Positions 31,166 through 39,468 of a stretch of DNA of 53,277 bases are shown in pieces; the first letter of the stretch is position 1; each line of letters starts with the position of its first letter. The DNA is from F23-B02 sp045601285 (GTDB taxonomy: Bacteria > Bacillota > Clostridia > Oscillospirales > Oscillospiraceae), in contig JAZRZJ010000021.1 of the NCBI GenBank assembly GCA_045601285.1, positions 1 through 53,277 on the forward strand, in the 5' to 3' direction. The notes beneath the pieces are model-generated. The model was not told the DNA's origin. It worked only from the letters and a program-made list of their open reading frames with translations, and ran no database searches. The position numbers were made by a program, and so were the translations under genes.

Positions 31166-32638
31166 ATGGACGAGCTCAGCAACAGAAAGAAAAATCTTAT
31201 AATGTTCCCCCTGGGCACCGTGGGACGTGACATGATGTACTTCCTCTTCACAAGCTGCATCATGACCTTTGTGCTTTTCACCCGCAGACTTACCGACGCC
31301 CAGTTTGCCGCCATTACGGCAATCGTCGTTGCTGCAAGAATTTTCGACGCACTCAATGACCCCATCATGGGCAATATCATTGAGCGCACCCGCTCAAAGT
31401 GGGGCAAGTTCAAGCCCTGGCTTGTAATCGGAATTATCCTTTCCTGCTTTGTTGTCTACTTTGCCTTCAACACCGACCTGCAGGGCTGGAGCTTCGTGTG
31501 GTTCTTCGGCTTTATTTACTTCATGTATTCCATCGCCTACACCATGCACGACATCTCCTACTGGGGCATGGTTCCCTCCCTTTCCTCCGATGCCGACGCG
31601 CGCAACATGTTCACCTCCCGCGCAACCCTCTGCGCAGGTATCGGCGGCACCCTCGCCTCCGTGCTTATCCCCATGTTCACCGTGGGTGACATGGCTCTCG
31701 GCGGCTCCACAAAAACCGCCTACGGCATCATCGCCCTCATCATCTGCATAGTCGCTCCCCTGTTCCTCTGCTTCACCATTTTCGGAGTAAGGGAAAACCG
31801 CAATTACACCGATGCTCCCCCCATCAGCTTCAAGAAGATAATCCGCACCATCGGCGGCAACAAGCAGCTTCTGTGGATATCCGTCATATTCCTGCTTCAG
31901 CAGGTCGGCAACGGCTTCATCGTGGGCGGCATCGGACCTACATACATTTATTTTGACTTCGGCTACGACGGCGGTCTGGTATCTCTGTTCAGCATTATCG
32001 GCATGGCCGCCACCGCCTTCCTCATGATTTTCTATCCCGCAATTTCACGCAGGATAAACCGCAAGCCCCTTATGAAGCAGATGCTCATAATCTCTCTTGT
32101 GGGCTACGTAGTTCTGCTTGTTGCGGCATTCTTCCTGCCCTCCACCATGGTCAAGTTCTGGGTTGTTGTTATCGGCTTCATGCTCTCCAACTTCGGTCAG
32201 TATTCCTACTACCTCATCATGATGATTTCCATCATGAACACCGTTGAATACAACGAGCTGACCACCGGTGAGCGCGACGAAGCGATCATCGCCTCCATGC
32301 GTCCCTTCATCACCAAGATGAGCTCCGCACTCATCGTTCTCATCACCAACGCAAGCTACCTCATCTTCGGCGTAACCAAGTACACCAACAAGATCTCTGA
32401 TTTTGAAAACAGCTGCTCCATGGGCGAAATCACCGAAGCCGTGAAGCTTGATTCCATCAACGAAGTCATCAGCGGCGTTTCCGACGGTCAGGTGCTCGGT
32501 CTGCTTCTCTGTATGGCACTTCTGCCCTGCGCACTCATGGTTATCTCCTATCTGCTGTACAAGAAGCACTACAAGCTTGATGAGGACGAATATGACCGCA
32601 TCTGCAAGGAGCTCGAAGCAAAGAAGGCCGCGGTATGA
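31166..32638 (+). CDS. GPH-family (MelB-like) sugar:cation symporter
   Basis: 490 residues with about 12 membrane segments. Family signatures are visible: FDALNDPIMGNIIERTRSKW followed by GKFKPW, the classical D(x)NDP(x)mG(x)R(x)RWG(x)fRPW motif of glycoside-pentoside-hexuronide:cation symporters, plus DISYWGMVPSLS. It imports a glycoside using a cation gradient. The SD is AGAGGTG. The following PIG-L deacetylase gene overlaps it by four bases, which hints at an N-acetylated sugar as cargo; the sequence does not show which one. Confidence 0.9.
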   Translation: MDELSNRKKNLIMFPLGTVGRDMMYFLFTSCIMTFVLFTRRLTDAQFAAITAIVVAARIFDALNDPIMGNIIERTRSKWGKFKPWLVIGIILSCFVVYFAFNTDLQGWSFVWFFGFIYFMYSIAYTMHDISYWGMVPSLSSDADARNMFTSRATLCAGIGGTLASVLIPMFTVGDMALGGSTKTAYGIIALIICIVAPLFLCFTIFGVRENRNYTDAPPISFKKIIRTIGGNKQLLWISVIFLLQQVGNGFIVGGIGPTYIYFDFGYDGGLVSLFSIIGMAATAFLMIFYPAISRRINRKPLMKQMLIISLVGYVVLLVAAFFLPSTMVKFWVVVIGFMLSNFGQYSYYLIMMISIMNTVEYNELTTGERDEAIIASMRPFITKMSSALIVLITNASYLIFGVTKYTNKISDFENSCSMGEITEAVKLDSINEVISGVSDGQVLGLLLCMALLPCALMVISYLLYKKHYKLDEDEYDRICKELEAKKAAV

Positions 32639-33402
32639 GTCTTCTGAAAACCGTTCTGAAATTTGCCGCACCCGCTCCGAAAATCGAGAGCTTTGACCGT
32701 TTCCTCTTCATAGGTCCGCACCCCGACGACATTGAAATCGGCGCAGGTGCCACGGCGGCAAAGCTTGCCGCAGAGGGTAAAGAGGTCTGCTTCCTCGTGT
32801 GCATCGACGGGCGCTACGGTGACGGCGCCGCACCCTGCAAAGATGAAGAGCTTGTTGCCCTGCGTCAGAGTGAGGCAAGGAAATCTGCGGAAATGCTGAA
32901 GGTTCACGATGTGCGCTTTCTCGGCTTCTGTGACGGCGGCTTCTACGAAGTGAAAGACCTTGAAGCAGAAATGGCAAAGGTCATCGGCGACTTTAAGCCC
33001 GACGTTATTTTTGCTCCCGACCCCTGTGTCACAAGCGAATGCCACGCCGACCATCTCAATGTGGGCAACGCCGCAAGGAAGCTTGCCTACTTTGCCCCCT
33101 ACGGCAGCATCATGGGGCGCTACGGCACGGAGAGCGCACCCGTGCAGGCGCTTGCATATTACATGACCGCAAAGGCAAATCAGTTTATCTGCACAAAGGG
33201 CTTTCTGCAAAAACAGCTTGACGCGATTTTCAAATCCCACCTCAGTCAATTCCCCGAGGGCTGCGGCGACGCAAAATCCATCTCCCTGTATCTTAAGCTC
33301 CGCGCATACGATTTCGGTCTTCGCAGAATGTGCGGCACCGCCGAAGGCTTCCGTGTTCTCGGCGTAACCCAGATGCACTGTCTGCCCGAGGCCGGCGATT
33401 AA
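32635..33402 (+). CDS. PIG-L/LmbE-family N-deacetylase
   Basis: 255 residues. Zinc ligands and catalytic residues are plain: HPDD (29-32) in the FIGPHPDDIEIGAG motif and the HADH motif near 134-137. Family members remove acetyl from N-acetylglucosaminyl compounds (GlcNAc-PI, mycothiol and bacillithiol precursors, chitobiose). The start ATGA overlaps the stop of the sugar symporter, so both are made together. A role in deacetylating an imported amino-sugar glycoside follows from this arrangement, as inference. No signal peptide, so it is cytoplasmic. Confidence 0.88.
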   Translation: MSLLKTVLKFAAPAPKIESFDRFLFIGPHPDDIEIGAGATAAKLAAEGKEVCFLVCIDGRYGDGAAPCKDEELVALRQSEARKSAEMLKVHDVRFLGFCDGGFYEVKDLEAEMAKVIGDFKPDVIFAPDPCVTSECHADHLNVGNAARKLAYFAPYGSIMGRYGTESAPVQALAYYMTAKANQFICTKGFLQKQLDAIFKSHLSQFPEGCGDAKSISLYLKLRAYDFGLRRMCGTAEGFRVLGVTQMHCLPEAGD

Positions 33403-33462
33403 AAAACCGTTAATCCGACCTTCAGGTCTGGTTATAAATTTTATTTATCAGGAGAGTACTGT

Positions 33463-33498
33463 TTGAAAAAGTACAACACACCGGAGATTGTTGGCTGA
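33463..33498 (+). CDS. Possible 11-residue leader peptide upstream of the GNAT gene
   Basis: A TTG preceded by AGGAGAG with eight bases between opens a frame MKKYNTPEIVG before TGA. The stop lies inside the strand of a strong hairpin (33491-33537). The N-terminus resembles starts of short clostridial peptides of the MKKY.xPEI type, so this could instead be the remnant of a longer peptide gene. Only the strong SD and the placement support it; the codon count is too low for any other test. Confidence 0.35.
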   Translation: MKKYNTPEIVG

Positions 33499-33537
33499 CC
33501 GGGAGGTTTGCAGACAATCAACCAAACCTCCCGCCAA
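33491..33537 (+). promoter_or_regulatory. Strong hairpin in the GNAT leader
   Basis: GGGAGGTTTG (33501-33510) pairs with CAAACCTCCC (33523-33532) in ten pairs, closed by TTGGC (33491-33495) with GCCAA (33533-33537). ATTGTTG (33487-33493) can alternatively pair with CAACAAT (33552-33558). No T run follows, so this looks like a regulatory RNA fold rather than a terminator. Confidence 0.6.
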
Positions 33538-33575
33538 AGTGCAATTGAAGTCAACAATTTTCAGGAGGAAAAACA

Positions 33576-34202
33576 ATGAATAAAAATGACTGCACCATTC
33601 GCTTAGAAAAATGCGAAGATTACAGAGAAGTCGAAAACCTTGTGAGAGAGGCATTCTGGAACGTTTACCGCCCGGGCTGCAGCGAGCACTATGTTATTCA
33701 CATGCTCAGAGATGACCCGGCATTTGTGAAGGAGCTTGACTTTGTCATGGAGCGCCGCGGAAGACTCATCGGGCAGAATATGTTCATGCGTACCGTCATT
33801 GACGCTGACAACGGCGGCGCGGTTCCCGTTCTCACAATGGGGCCCATCGGCATTACACCCGGGCTGAAGCGTAAGGGATACGGCAAAATGCTGCTGGATT
33901 ATTCCCTGCAGAAAGCTGCAGAACTCGGCTTCGGAGCAGTTCTGTTTGAGGGCAACATTGATTTCTACGGCAAAAGCGGTTTTGACTATGCCGAAAAATT
34001 CGGTATCCGCTACCATGATTTGCCGGAGGACGCTGACGCCTCGTTCTTTCTCTGCAAGGAGCTTATTCCCGGCTATCTTGACGGCATCACCGGCATTTAT
34101 CAGACGCCGCAGGGCTATTATGTGGACGACTCCGATGTTGAGGAATTTGACAAAGGCTTCCCCGCCAAAGAGAAGCTGATGCTTCCCGGACAGATTTTCT
34201 AA
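33576..34202 (+). CDS. GNAT-family N-acetyltransferase (YhbS-like)
   Basis: 208 residues. Acetyl-CoA-binding core LTMGPIGITPGLKRKGYGKM, with the Q/RxxGxG/A-type turn as KRKGYG, and the GVLFEGNI...FYGKSGFDYA segment that ends the GNAT fold. It transfers acetyl from CoA to an amine; the acceptor is unknown. The C-terminal extension (DGITGIYQTPQGYYVDD) is common in the YhbS-like group. SD AGGAGG precedes the ATG by eight bases. Its leader contains a stable hairpin and a possible short peptide, which suggests translational control. It ends at a strong terminator. Confidence 0.87.
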   Translation: MNKNDCTIRLEKCEDYREVENLVREAFWNVYRPGCSEHYVIHMLRDDPAFVKELDFVMERRGRLIGQNMFMRTVIDADNGGAVPVLTMGPIGITPGLKRKGYGKMLLDYSLQKAAELGFGAVLFEGNIDFYGKSGFDYAEKFGIRYHDLPEDADASFFLCKELIPGYLDGITGIYQTPQGYYVDDSDVEEFDKGFPAKEKLMLPGQIF

Positions 34203-34208
34203 ACGAAG

Positions 34209-34245
34209 CAAGCCTGCCGAAGAGTTTTTCTTCGGCAGGCTTTTT
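34209..34245 (+). terminator. Terminator after the GNAT gene
   Basis: AAGCCTGCCGAAGA and TCTTCGGCAGGCTT pair around GTTTT, followed by T residues. Confidence 0.92.
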
Positions 34246-34295
34246 CATTAACGTAAGCTCCTTGAAAATTTTTACTTCAAAAATTTAAATTTTAT

Positions 34296-34324
34296 TTGAC
34301 CGCATAATGTAAAAGGTGTAAAAT
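34296..34324 (+). promoter_or_regulatory. Promoter of the GDPD gene
   Basis: TTGACC (34296-34301), 17-base spacer, TAAAAT (34319-34324). The in-frame ATG at 34323 lies inside the -10 box, so the real start is the TTG at 34356. Confidence 0.75.
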
Positions 34325-34355
34325 GGATATAATAAATCAATCGGAGGTGTATACA

Positions 34356-35189
34356 TTGAACAATACCCTGAGAAAGCTTCTCCCCGCCGCAGCCGTACTG
34401 GGCGCAGCAGTGGGCGGACTTGTGTTCCTTGTGGCACCGGGCAGAATCAGCCGTTGGCAGAAGAAGCCCTTTATGTACCGCAACTTTGCCCACCGCGGCC
34501 TGCACAAGCGTGATAAATCCGTTCCCGAAAACTCAATTGCCGCCTTTGAACGCGCCTCTGCCAAGGGCTACGGCATGGAGCTTGACGTTCAGCTTTCCAA
34601 GGACGGTCAGGTCGTTGTTTTCCATGACGACACGCTGAACCGCGTCTGCGGAGTTGACAGCCGCGTTGACGAAAAGACCTACGATGAGCTGAGACAAATG
34701 AGTCTCTGCGGCACGGAGGAGGGCATTCCCCTTTTCTCCGAGGTGCTGAAAACCGTGCGCGGCCGAGGCCCGCTGATCGTTGAGCTTAAAAACGGAAGGA
34801 GCAACAAGGAGCTTTGCGAAAAGACCTATGCTCTGCTGAAGGGCTACAGCGGCGAATACTGCATTGAAAGCTTCAATCCCTTCATCGTGCGCTGGTTCAG
34901 AAAGCATGCGCCCGAAATCGTGCGCGGTCAGCTTGCCAATCCCCCCAAGGACTATAACGGTGAGGTGAGCGGCGCTACGGCCTTCCTGCTGGGCAACGTT
35001 CTGCTCAACTTCCTTTCCCGTCCCCAGTTCATCGCCTACAAGATTGCTCCCAAGCCCTTCACCGTAAGGCTGAGTGAACTCCTGGGTGCCATGAAGGTCT
35101 GCTGGACCAGTCATGACTGGGTAAACGAAAAGAGCTGCGATGTGGTTATCTTCGAGTACTACAAGCCCAAGCTTAAATTTAAGAAATAA
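34356..35189 (+). CDS. Membrane-anchored glycerophosphodiester phosphodiesterase (GDPD)
   Basis: 277 residues from a TTG start preceded by GGAGGTG at eight bases. An N-terminal hydrophobic segment (about 8-28) anchors the protein. The GDPD motif is complete: HRG (46-48), PENS (57-60), ELDVQ with the metal-binding Glu75/Asp77, and HDDTLNR with His90. It hydrolyses glycerophosphodiesters to glycerol-3-phosphate and an alcohol; in this genome that could recycle lipids or degrade a glycerol-phosphate wall polymer. It has its own promoter and shares a bidirectional terminator with the convergent FAD oxidoreductase gene. Confidence 0.9.
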   Translation: MNNTLRKLLPAAAVLGAAVGGLVFLVAPGRISRWQKKPFMYRNFAHRGLHKRDKSVPENSIAAFERASAKGYGMELDVQLSKDGQVVVFHDDTLNRVCGVDSRVDEKTYDELRQMSLCGTEEGIPLFSEVLKTVRGRGPLIVELKNGRSNKELCEKTYALLKGYSGEYCIESFNPFIVRWFRKHAPEIVRGQLANPPKDYNGEVSGATAFLLGNVLLNFLSRPQFIAYKIAPKPFTVRLSELLGAMKVCWTSHDWVNEKSCDVVIFEYYKPKLKFKK

Positions 35190-35218
35190 AAAGACACCCA
35201 AGGGTGTCTTTTTTATTT
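35185..35218. terminator. Bidirectional terminator
   Basis: AAAAAGACACCC and GGGTGTCTTTTT with a loop of two A. The GDPD stop (35187-35189) and the reverse TAA of the FAD oxidoreductase (35213-35215) lie in opposite arms. Confidence 0.9.
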
Positions 35219-36562
35219 TGCCGTGAAGATTTCATCGTACTGCCGTGACCATGCCTTGACGGCCTCAAGCTCGTATGTATCGGGCATCTTTTTGCAGACC
35301 TTGAGGATTTTCATTACGTCCTTCACAACGCGGATTCCCTTTTTGGTCAAATCCCTGTCTCCGAGAAGTCTTATGCCTCTTATGGGCAGCTTCCAGTCAA
35401 AGTTTATGAACTTCCACAGACTTGTGTGGTTTGCGGTGATGGTCATTTCGTGGTGGGTGAGTATGCCCTTGTCGATGGCGTAATCAAGCTGCTCGCGGGA
35501 GATGCGGGTGAGCAGAAGCTTCACCGCCGCAAGCGGCGCTATGCCCGCGCCCATTTCCTTATAGTAGGACTTCTGATATGCCCACAGGGCCTTTGCGGAG
35601 TAGTCATCGGCTTCCGCGTCGGCTATTGCTTCGGCAAGAAGCTTTGAGTTCTTTATGGCATTGCCTATGCCCGAGCCGATGATGGGAACTGTCATAAAGG
35701 CGGAATCGCCGATGGCGGCATAGCCGTCGGCAACAAGAACCGAAAGGGGCTGGCGCACGGGAATCAGCACCATCTGACCGCCGCGCAGTCGGGTCGTTCC
35801 AAGCTGCGAATTTGTCTTGCGGAACTCCTCAGCGGCACGCTCGGCCTCCTCAACATTAAAGGGGTCCATACGTCCGATCAGCAGGTCGGAGAAGGTATCC
35901 TCGGTTGCAACCCAGCCTATGCCGATGTGGTCTTCCTCGGGGAGAAGCATTACCTTGTACTTGTCCTCCACGGTATCGGGGTCAACGGGAAGGTCGTAGA
36001 AGGCGCGGTAAACGTAGAATTTTTCGCCCCACACGGCGTGCTTCTGAATGCCAAGCTCCTCGGGGAGATTTACGCGCACGGGTGACTCCGCACCTGCCGC
36101 GTCAATGACCATGTCGCCCAGGAAAAAGCCCTTGTCGGTCTTTATGCCCGCAACGCGCCTGCCCTTCATGAGCGGGCCGAGGACATTGACGTTATACACA
36201 AGCTTCACGCCGTTTTTTTCGGCAAAGTCCACAAGCAGCTCATAGATGTCGCGGCGCTCCATTTTGATTTCCATCTGCTCGGGGTCATCGGGAACGCGCT
36301 GGCGGATTTTATGCTCATCGTCCGTATGCGGACCGAAGAAGGTCATATCGATTTTCCATTCAAATTTGTCCTCGGCAGGTCGGGGACAGCCCACAAGGTC
36401 AAGGGCCTTGGGGTCAAAGATGTCCGTCCAGTCGTAGCCCAGCTTTCCCTTTTCGCCGCGCTCGAATACGGTTACGTCAAAGCCTCGCTTTGCCAGAAGT
36501 GCCGCCGCGGTGAGACCTCCGTGACCTGCGCCCGCCACCAGTATTTTCTTTCCCATGCTCAT
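35213..36562 (-). CDS. FAD-dependent oxidoreductase (geranylgeranyl-reductase-like/monooxygenase fold)
   Basis: 449 residues. An N-terminal FAD-binding Rossmann motif (GAGHGG, 11-16, followed by AALLAKRGFDVTVFER) and a second motif GDSAFMTVPIIGSGIGNAI near 298 place it in the p-hydroxybenzoate hydroxylase/geranylgeranyl reductase group. The substrate is unknown: such enzymes reduce or hydroxylate lipids and other hydrophobic compounds. The ATG overlaps the pepF stop as ATGA, so the two are translationally coupled; the functional link is unclear. Confidence 0.82.
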   Translation of the reverse strand: MSMGKKILVAGAGHGGLTAAALLAKRGFDVTVFERGEKGKLGYDWTDIFDPKALDLVGCPRPAEDKFEWKIDMTFFGPHTDDEHKIRQRVPDDPEQMEIKMERRDIYELLVDFAEKNGVKLVYNVNVLGPLMKGRRVAGIKTDKGFFLGDMVIDAAGAESPVRVNLPEELGIQKHAVWGEKFYVYRAFYDLPVDPDTVEDKYKVMLLPEEDHIGIGWVATEDTFSDLLIGRMDPFNVEEAERAAEEFRKTNSQLGTTRLRGGQMVLIPVRQPLSVLVADGYAAIGDSAFMTVPIIGSGIGNAIKNSKLLAEAIADAEADDYSAKALWAYQKSYYKEMGAGIAPLAAVKLLLTRISREQLDYAIDKGILTHHEMTITANHTSLWKFINFDWKLPIRGIRLLGDRDLTKKGIRVVKDVMKILKVCKKMPDTYELEAVKAWSRQYDEIFTAK

Positions 36563-38367
36563 TCTCTTTCTTCCTTAAGCATTTCCAGCTCGTCCACAAG
36601 CTCGCCGAAGAGCTTCAGCGCCTCGTTGACGGGCGCAGGACTGCTCATATCAACGCCTGCAATTTTCAGCAGGGATATGGGGTCTGTGCTGCAGCCGCCG
36701 GAAAGGAACTTTTTGTAATCCTTAACGGCCTGCTCACCCTCGCTGAGAATGCGGTTTGCCAGCGCGACTGCGGCGGAAAAGCCCGTTGCGTACTGGAAAA
36801 CATAGTAGTTATAAAAGAAATGCGGTATCCTCGCCCATTCAAGCGCGATTTCCTCATCGGAAATCATATCCGGACCGAAATAAAGCTTATTAAGCTCAAG
36901 ATACTTTTCGCACAGCGTGTCGGCAGTAAGTGTTTCGCCCACCTCGCTAAGTCTGCCCATTTCGAGCTCAAATTCCGCAAACATTGTCTGGCGGTAGAGT
37001 GTGCCTTTAAACTGGTCGAGGAAGTGGTTTATGAGATAGGCGCGCTCTTTTCTGTCCGCAGTCTTTTTCAGCAGATGCCGCATGAGCAGCACCTCGTTAC
37101 AGGTGGAGGCAACCTCCGCAACAAAGATGACATAGTCAGAGGTGTTGACGGGCTGGTTTTTGCAGGAAAGGTAGCTGTGCAGGGCGTGTCCCATTTCGTG
37201 CGCAAGGGTGAACTGGCTGTCAAGATTGTCCTTGTGGTTCAAAAGCACATAGGGGTGAGGTCTGCCCACTCCGCTTGAATAGGCGCCGCCGCGCTTGCCC
37301 ACGTTTTCGTAAACGTCAATCCAGCGGTTTTCAAAGCCCTCCTTGAGCATGGCGGTATAGTCCTCGCCGAGAACCGCAAGGGCCTCCAGAACGGTTTCCT
37401 TCGCCTGCTCAAAGCTTATTTCTCTGTCTGCGTCCGCAACGATGGGGGTATAGACATCGTACATATGCAGCTCGTCTACACCCAGCATTTTCTTCCGCAG
37501 GGCAACATAGCGGTACATCTTGTCCATGTTGCCGTGAACCGCTTCAATGAGGTTGAGATAAACCGCAGTCGGCACCTCCGTGGCATCAAGGGCGGCTTCG
37601 AGAGTGGAGCCGTATTTCCTTGCCTCCGAGAAAAAGCGAAGCTGCTTGAACTGTGCGTCAAGGGTTGCGGCAACGGTGTTTTTGAACTCGCTCATGCGTC
37701 CGTAATAAGCCTTGAAGGTGTTTTCGCGCAGGACGCGGTCGCTGCTCATAAGCAGCGGAACAAAGGTGCCGTCGGTGAGCTTGCGGATATTTCCTTCACC
37801 GTCTTTTACATCGGGGAAGCTCAGGTCTGCGTCACGGAGGGTTGAGCCGATACGGTCGGGGGAATCTGCCATTTCACCTGCGGCGGCAATGAGCTTTTCC
37901 TCTGCGGGAGAAAGAATGTGCGCTTTTCTGCGGCGTATTCTGCTTATATTGCGGCGGTATATTTCAAGCTCGGGACACCCGGCAAAAAAGCGCTCCATTG
38001 TTTCGTCGTCGATGGCCATGATTTCGGGGCTTATAAAAGCGGCGGCGCTGCCGATATTAACCCATGCGCCCACGGCTTTGCCGCGCAAATCCTGATAAAA
38101 GCTGTCGGCCGTATCCTCGTCGCCATGGCAGTTTGCGTAGGCGTAAAGTCTTTCCATGCGCAGAGTTATCTCATCATCAAGCTTCCAGCAGGCAAGCAGA
38201 TTTTCCGCGCTTTCGCCAAGCTTTCCCTGAAATGCGGCAAGCTTTTCGGGATAAGCCTTCACCGCCTCGTATTCCGCGCTCCACGCCTCGTCGCTTTCAA
38301 ACAAATCCTTAAGATTCCAGGTGTCCTTTTCGGGCACTTCACTGCGTTTTAAAATCGGTTTTTCCAT
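36559..38367 (-). CDS. pepF: Oligoendopeptidase F (M3 family metallopeptidase)
   Basis: 602 residues, the family's usual size. The zinc-binding HEMGH motif (residues 390-394) lies in SQFTLAHEMGHALHSYLS, and further on AEVASTCNEVLLM supplies the third zinc ligand. The N-terminal RSEVPEKDTWNLKDLFESDE is characteristic of PepF. It cleaves short peptides of about 7-17 residues in the cytoplasm. The SD GGAGGT precedes the ATG. Its promoter (38404-38432) lies between a long hairpin element and the start. The last four bases overlap the FAD oxidoreductase gene downstream. Confidence 0.95.
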   Translation of the reverse strand: MEKPILKRSEVPEKDTWNLKDLFESDEAWSAEYEAVKAYPEKLAAFQGKLGESAENLLACWKLDDEITLRMERLYAYANCHGDEDTADSFYQDLRGKAVGAWVNIGSAAAFISPEIMAIDDETMERFFAGCPELEIYRRNISRIRRRKAHILSPAEEKLIAAAGEMADSPDRIGSTLRDADLSFPDVKDGEGNIRKLTDGTFVPLLMSSDRVLRENTFKAYYGRMSEFKNTVAATLDAQFKQLRFFSEARKYGSTLEAALDATEVPTAVYLNLIEAVHGNMDKMYRYVALRKKMLGVDELHMYDVYTPIVADADREISFEQAKETVLEALAVLGEDYTAMLKEGFENRWIDVYENVGKRGGAYSSGVGRPHPYVLLNHKDNLDSQFTLAHEMGHALHSYLSCKNQPVNTSDYVIFVAEVASTCNEVLLMRHLLKKTADRKERAYLINHFLDQFKGTLYRQTMFAEFELEMGRLSEVGETLTADTLCEKYLELNKLYFGPDMISDEEIALEWARIPHFFYNYYVFQYATGFSAAVALANRILSEGEQAVKDYKKFLSGGCSTDPISLLKIAGVDMSSPAPVNEALKLFGELVDELEMLKEERE

Positions 38368-38403
38368 ATTAAATACCTCCGTGGCAAATAATATTCTGTG
38401 TTC

Positions 38404-38432
38404 ATCTTATCATATTATATACAGCTGTGCAA
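38404..38432 (-). promoter_or_regulatory. Promoter of pepF
   Basis: Reverse strand TTGCAC (38432-38427), 17-base spacer, TAAGAT (38409-38404). Confidence 0.4.
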
Positions 38433-38443
38433 ATTACATTTTT

Positions 38444-38606
38444 ATACTAAACTCCAATAAGAAGAAGACAAAGATTTGCGAGGAAAAATGGTGCCGTACG
38501 AGGCGGCTTCCGCAGAGCATAATGGAGATATATGGTCAAGGAAGCTAACGAAGTGCAGCACCATTTTAACCGCAAAGATTGTCTGATTTCTATTGGTGTT
38601 TAGTAT
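38444..38606. mobile_element. MITE-like long imperfect inverted repeat
   Basis: Terminal arms ATACTAAAC (38444-38452) and GTTTAGTAT (38598-38606) are exact, followed by CCAATA/TATTGG, then GACAA/TTGTC, TTTGCG/CGCAAA and AAAATGGTGC (38485-38494)/GCACCATTTT (38558-38567). The centre also pairs partly (GGCTTCC/GGAAGC). The 163-base unit has no coding capacity. It lies in the 271-base spacer between pepF and the terminator of the acetyltransferase gene. Confidence 0.7.
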
Positions 38607-38612
38607 GACAGC

Positions 38613-38641
38613 AAAAAAGAGCGCCCTTGGGCGCTCTTTTA
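38613..38641 (-). terminator. Terminator of the MBOAT operon
   Basis: AAAAGAGCGCCC and GGGCGCTCTTTT pair around TT(G); T/A runs on both sides. The stop of the acetyltransferase-like gene (38639-38641) is at its edge. Confidence 0.9.
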
Positions 38642-39451
38642 TATTGCAAGATGGAAGCCCAGAATCAGCAGAATGATGCTGAGCAGCAGGGGAAGAATGA
38701 TCTGATGCAGAAGATAGACCGCAAGGCTGTTGCGTCCCACAAAGGTGACAACATTGTTTTTGTAGCGGGAGCTTCTGAAAATGCTTTTTCTCCCGGAATA
38801 GAACTGCCGCCCCACAAACACGCCGATGAACACCTGACCGCCGAAAAGCAGAAGCGGGAAGCAGTCGCTGCCGCAGGTTGCCGTTCCTATAATCGAACGG
38901 AGGATCGTACCCGCGATGTGACCCTCTGAATAGGAGACATAGCCTGCATCGCCGAAGAGGCAGGCGCCGATGACGGTCATCGCAAGTCCTGCGGCGAGGA
39001 ACGCCCATTTGGAAAGCTTAAGCTTTTCCAGCAGACCTACGAGGATAAGCGCAAGGGCTATGCAATGAAGCACGCCGAAGGCAATGGTAATATCCGTATC
39101 ACCCGTGGCAAGTCCCACAGCATAGGTGCCCGCAGTTACAAGCAGAGCCACGCCCATGAGCCTCAGCCCGCGTTTGAGATTGCTTCTGGAAAGGGAGCAG
39201 CACACGCCCGTCAGCAGCATGAACACCGCCAGCACAACATAGCGTATGTCCACGCGCAAGTCCATGCGCCAGTACTCCAGCGCCGCCCTTGCGACCTTCC
39301 GTGCCGACTCACTCCGCGAGGGATAGTCGGTGAAAAACATGGGCAGCAGACCCCAGAGGTTATACATGAGATGGTCGAAAATCATAAGCAGCACCGCAAT
39401 GCCGCGGAAAAGGTCCAGCTCGATTATTCGGTTTTCAAGACTTTTCTTCAC
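38639..39451 (-). CDS. Membrane acetyltransferase-like protein (heparan-alpha-glucosaminide N-acetyltransferase domain)
   Basis: 270 residues, about seven membrane segments. The N-terminus RIIELDLFRGIAVLLMIFDH and FGVLHCIALALILVG, plus GRNSLAVYLLHQ near the end, match the HGSNAT catalytic/DUF1624 family. Such proteins are thought to carry acetyl groups across a membrane to sugar amines. It starts with GTG (39451), supported by AGGAG eight bases upstream, 17 bases after the polysaccharide deacetylase gene. Being in one operon with an MBOAT acyltransferase and a deacetylase suggests a role in modifying surface glycans. Biochemical role in bacteria is not established. Confidence 0.8.
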   Translation of the reverse strand: MKKSLENRIIELDLFRGIAVLLMIFDHLMYNLWGLLPMFFTDYPSRSESARKVARAALEYWRMDLRVDIRYVVLAVFMLLTGVCCSLSRSNLKRGLRLMGVALLVTAGTYAVGLATGDTDITIAFGVLHCIALALILVGLLEKLKLSKWAFLAAGLAMTVIGACLFGDAGYVSYSEGHIAGTILRSIIGTATCGSDCFPLLLFGGQVFIGVFVGRQFYSGRKSIFRSSRYKNNVVTFVGRNSLAVYLLHQIILPLLLSIILLILGFHLAI

Positions 39452-39468
39452 GGGCGGTGCTCCTTGCT

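Noticed and set aside
33421..33575. T-box leader for the GNAT gene
   Set aside because: The T-box sequence (AGGGTGG-type bulge) and specifier stem are not seen, and no T run follows the hairpin.
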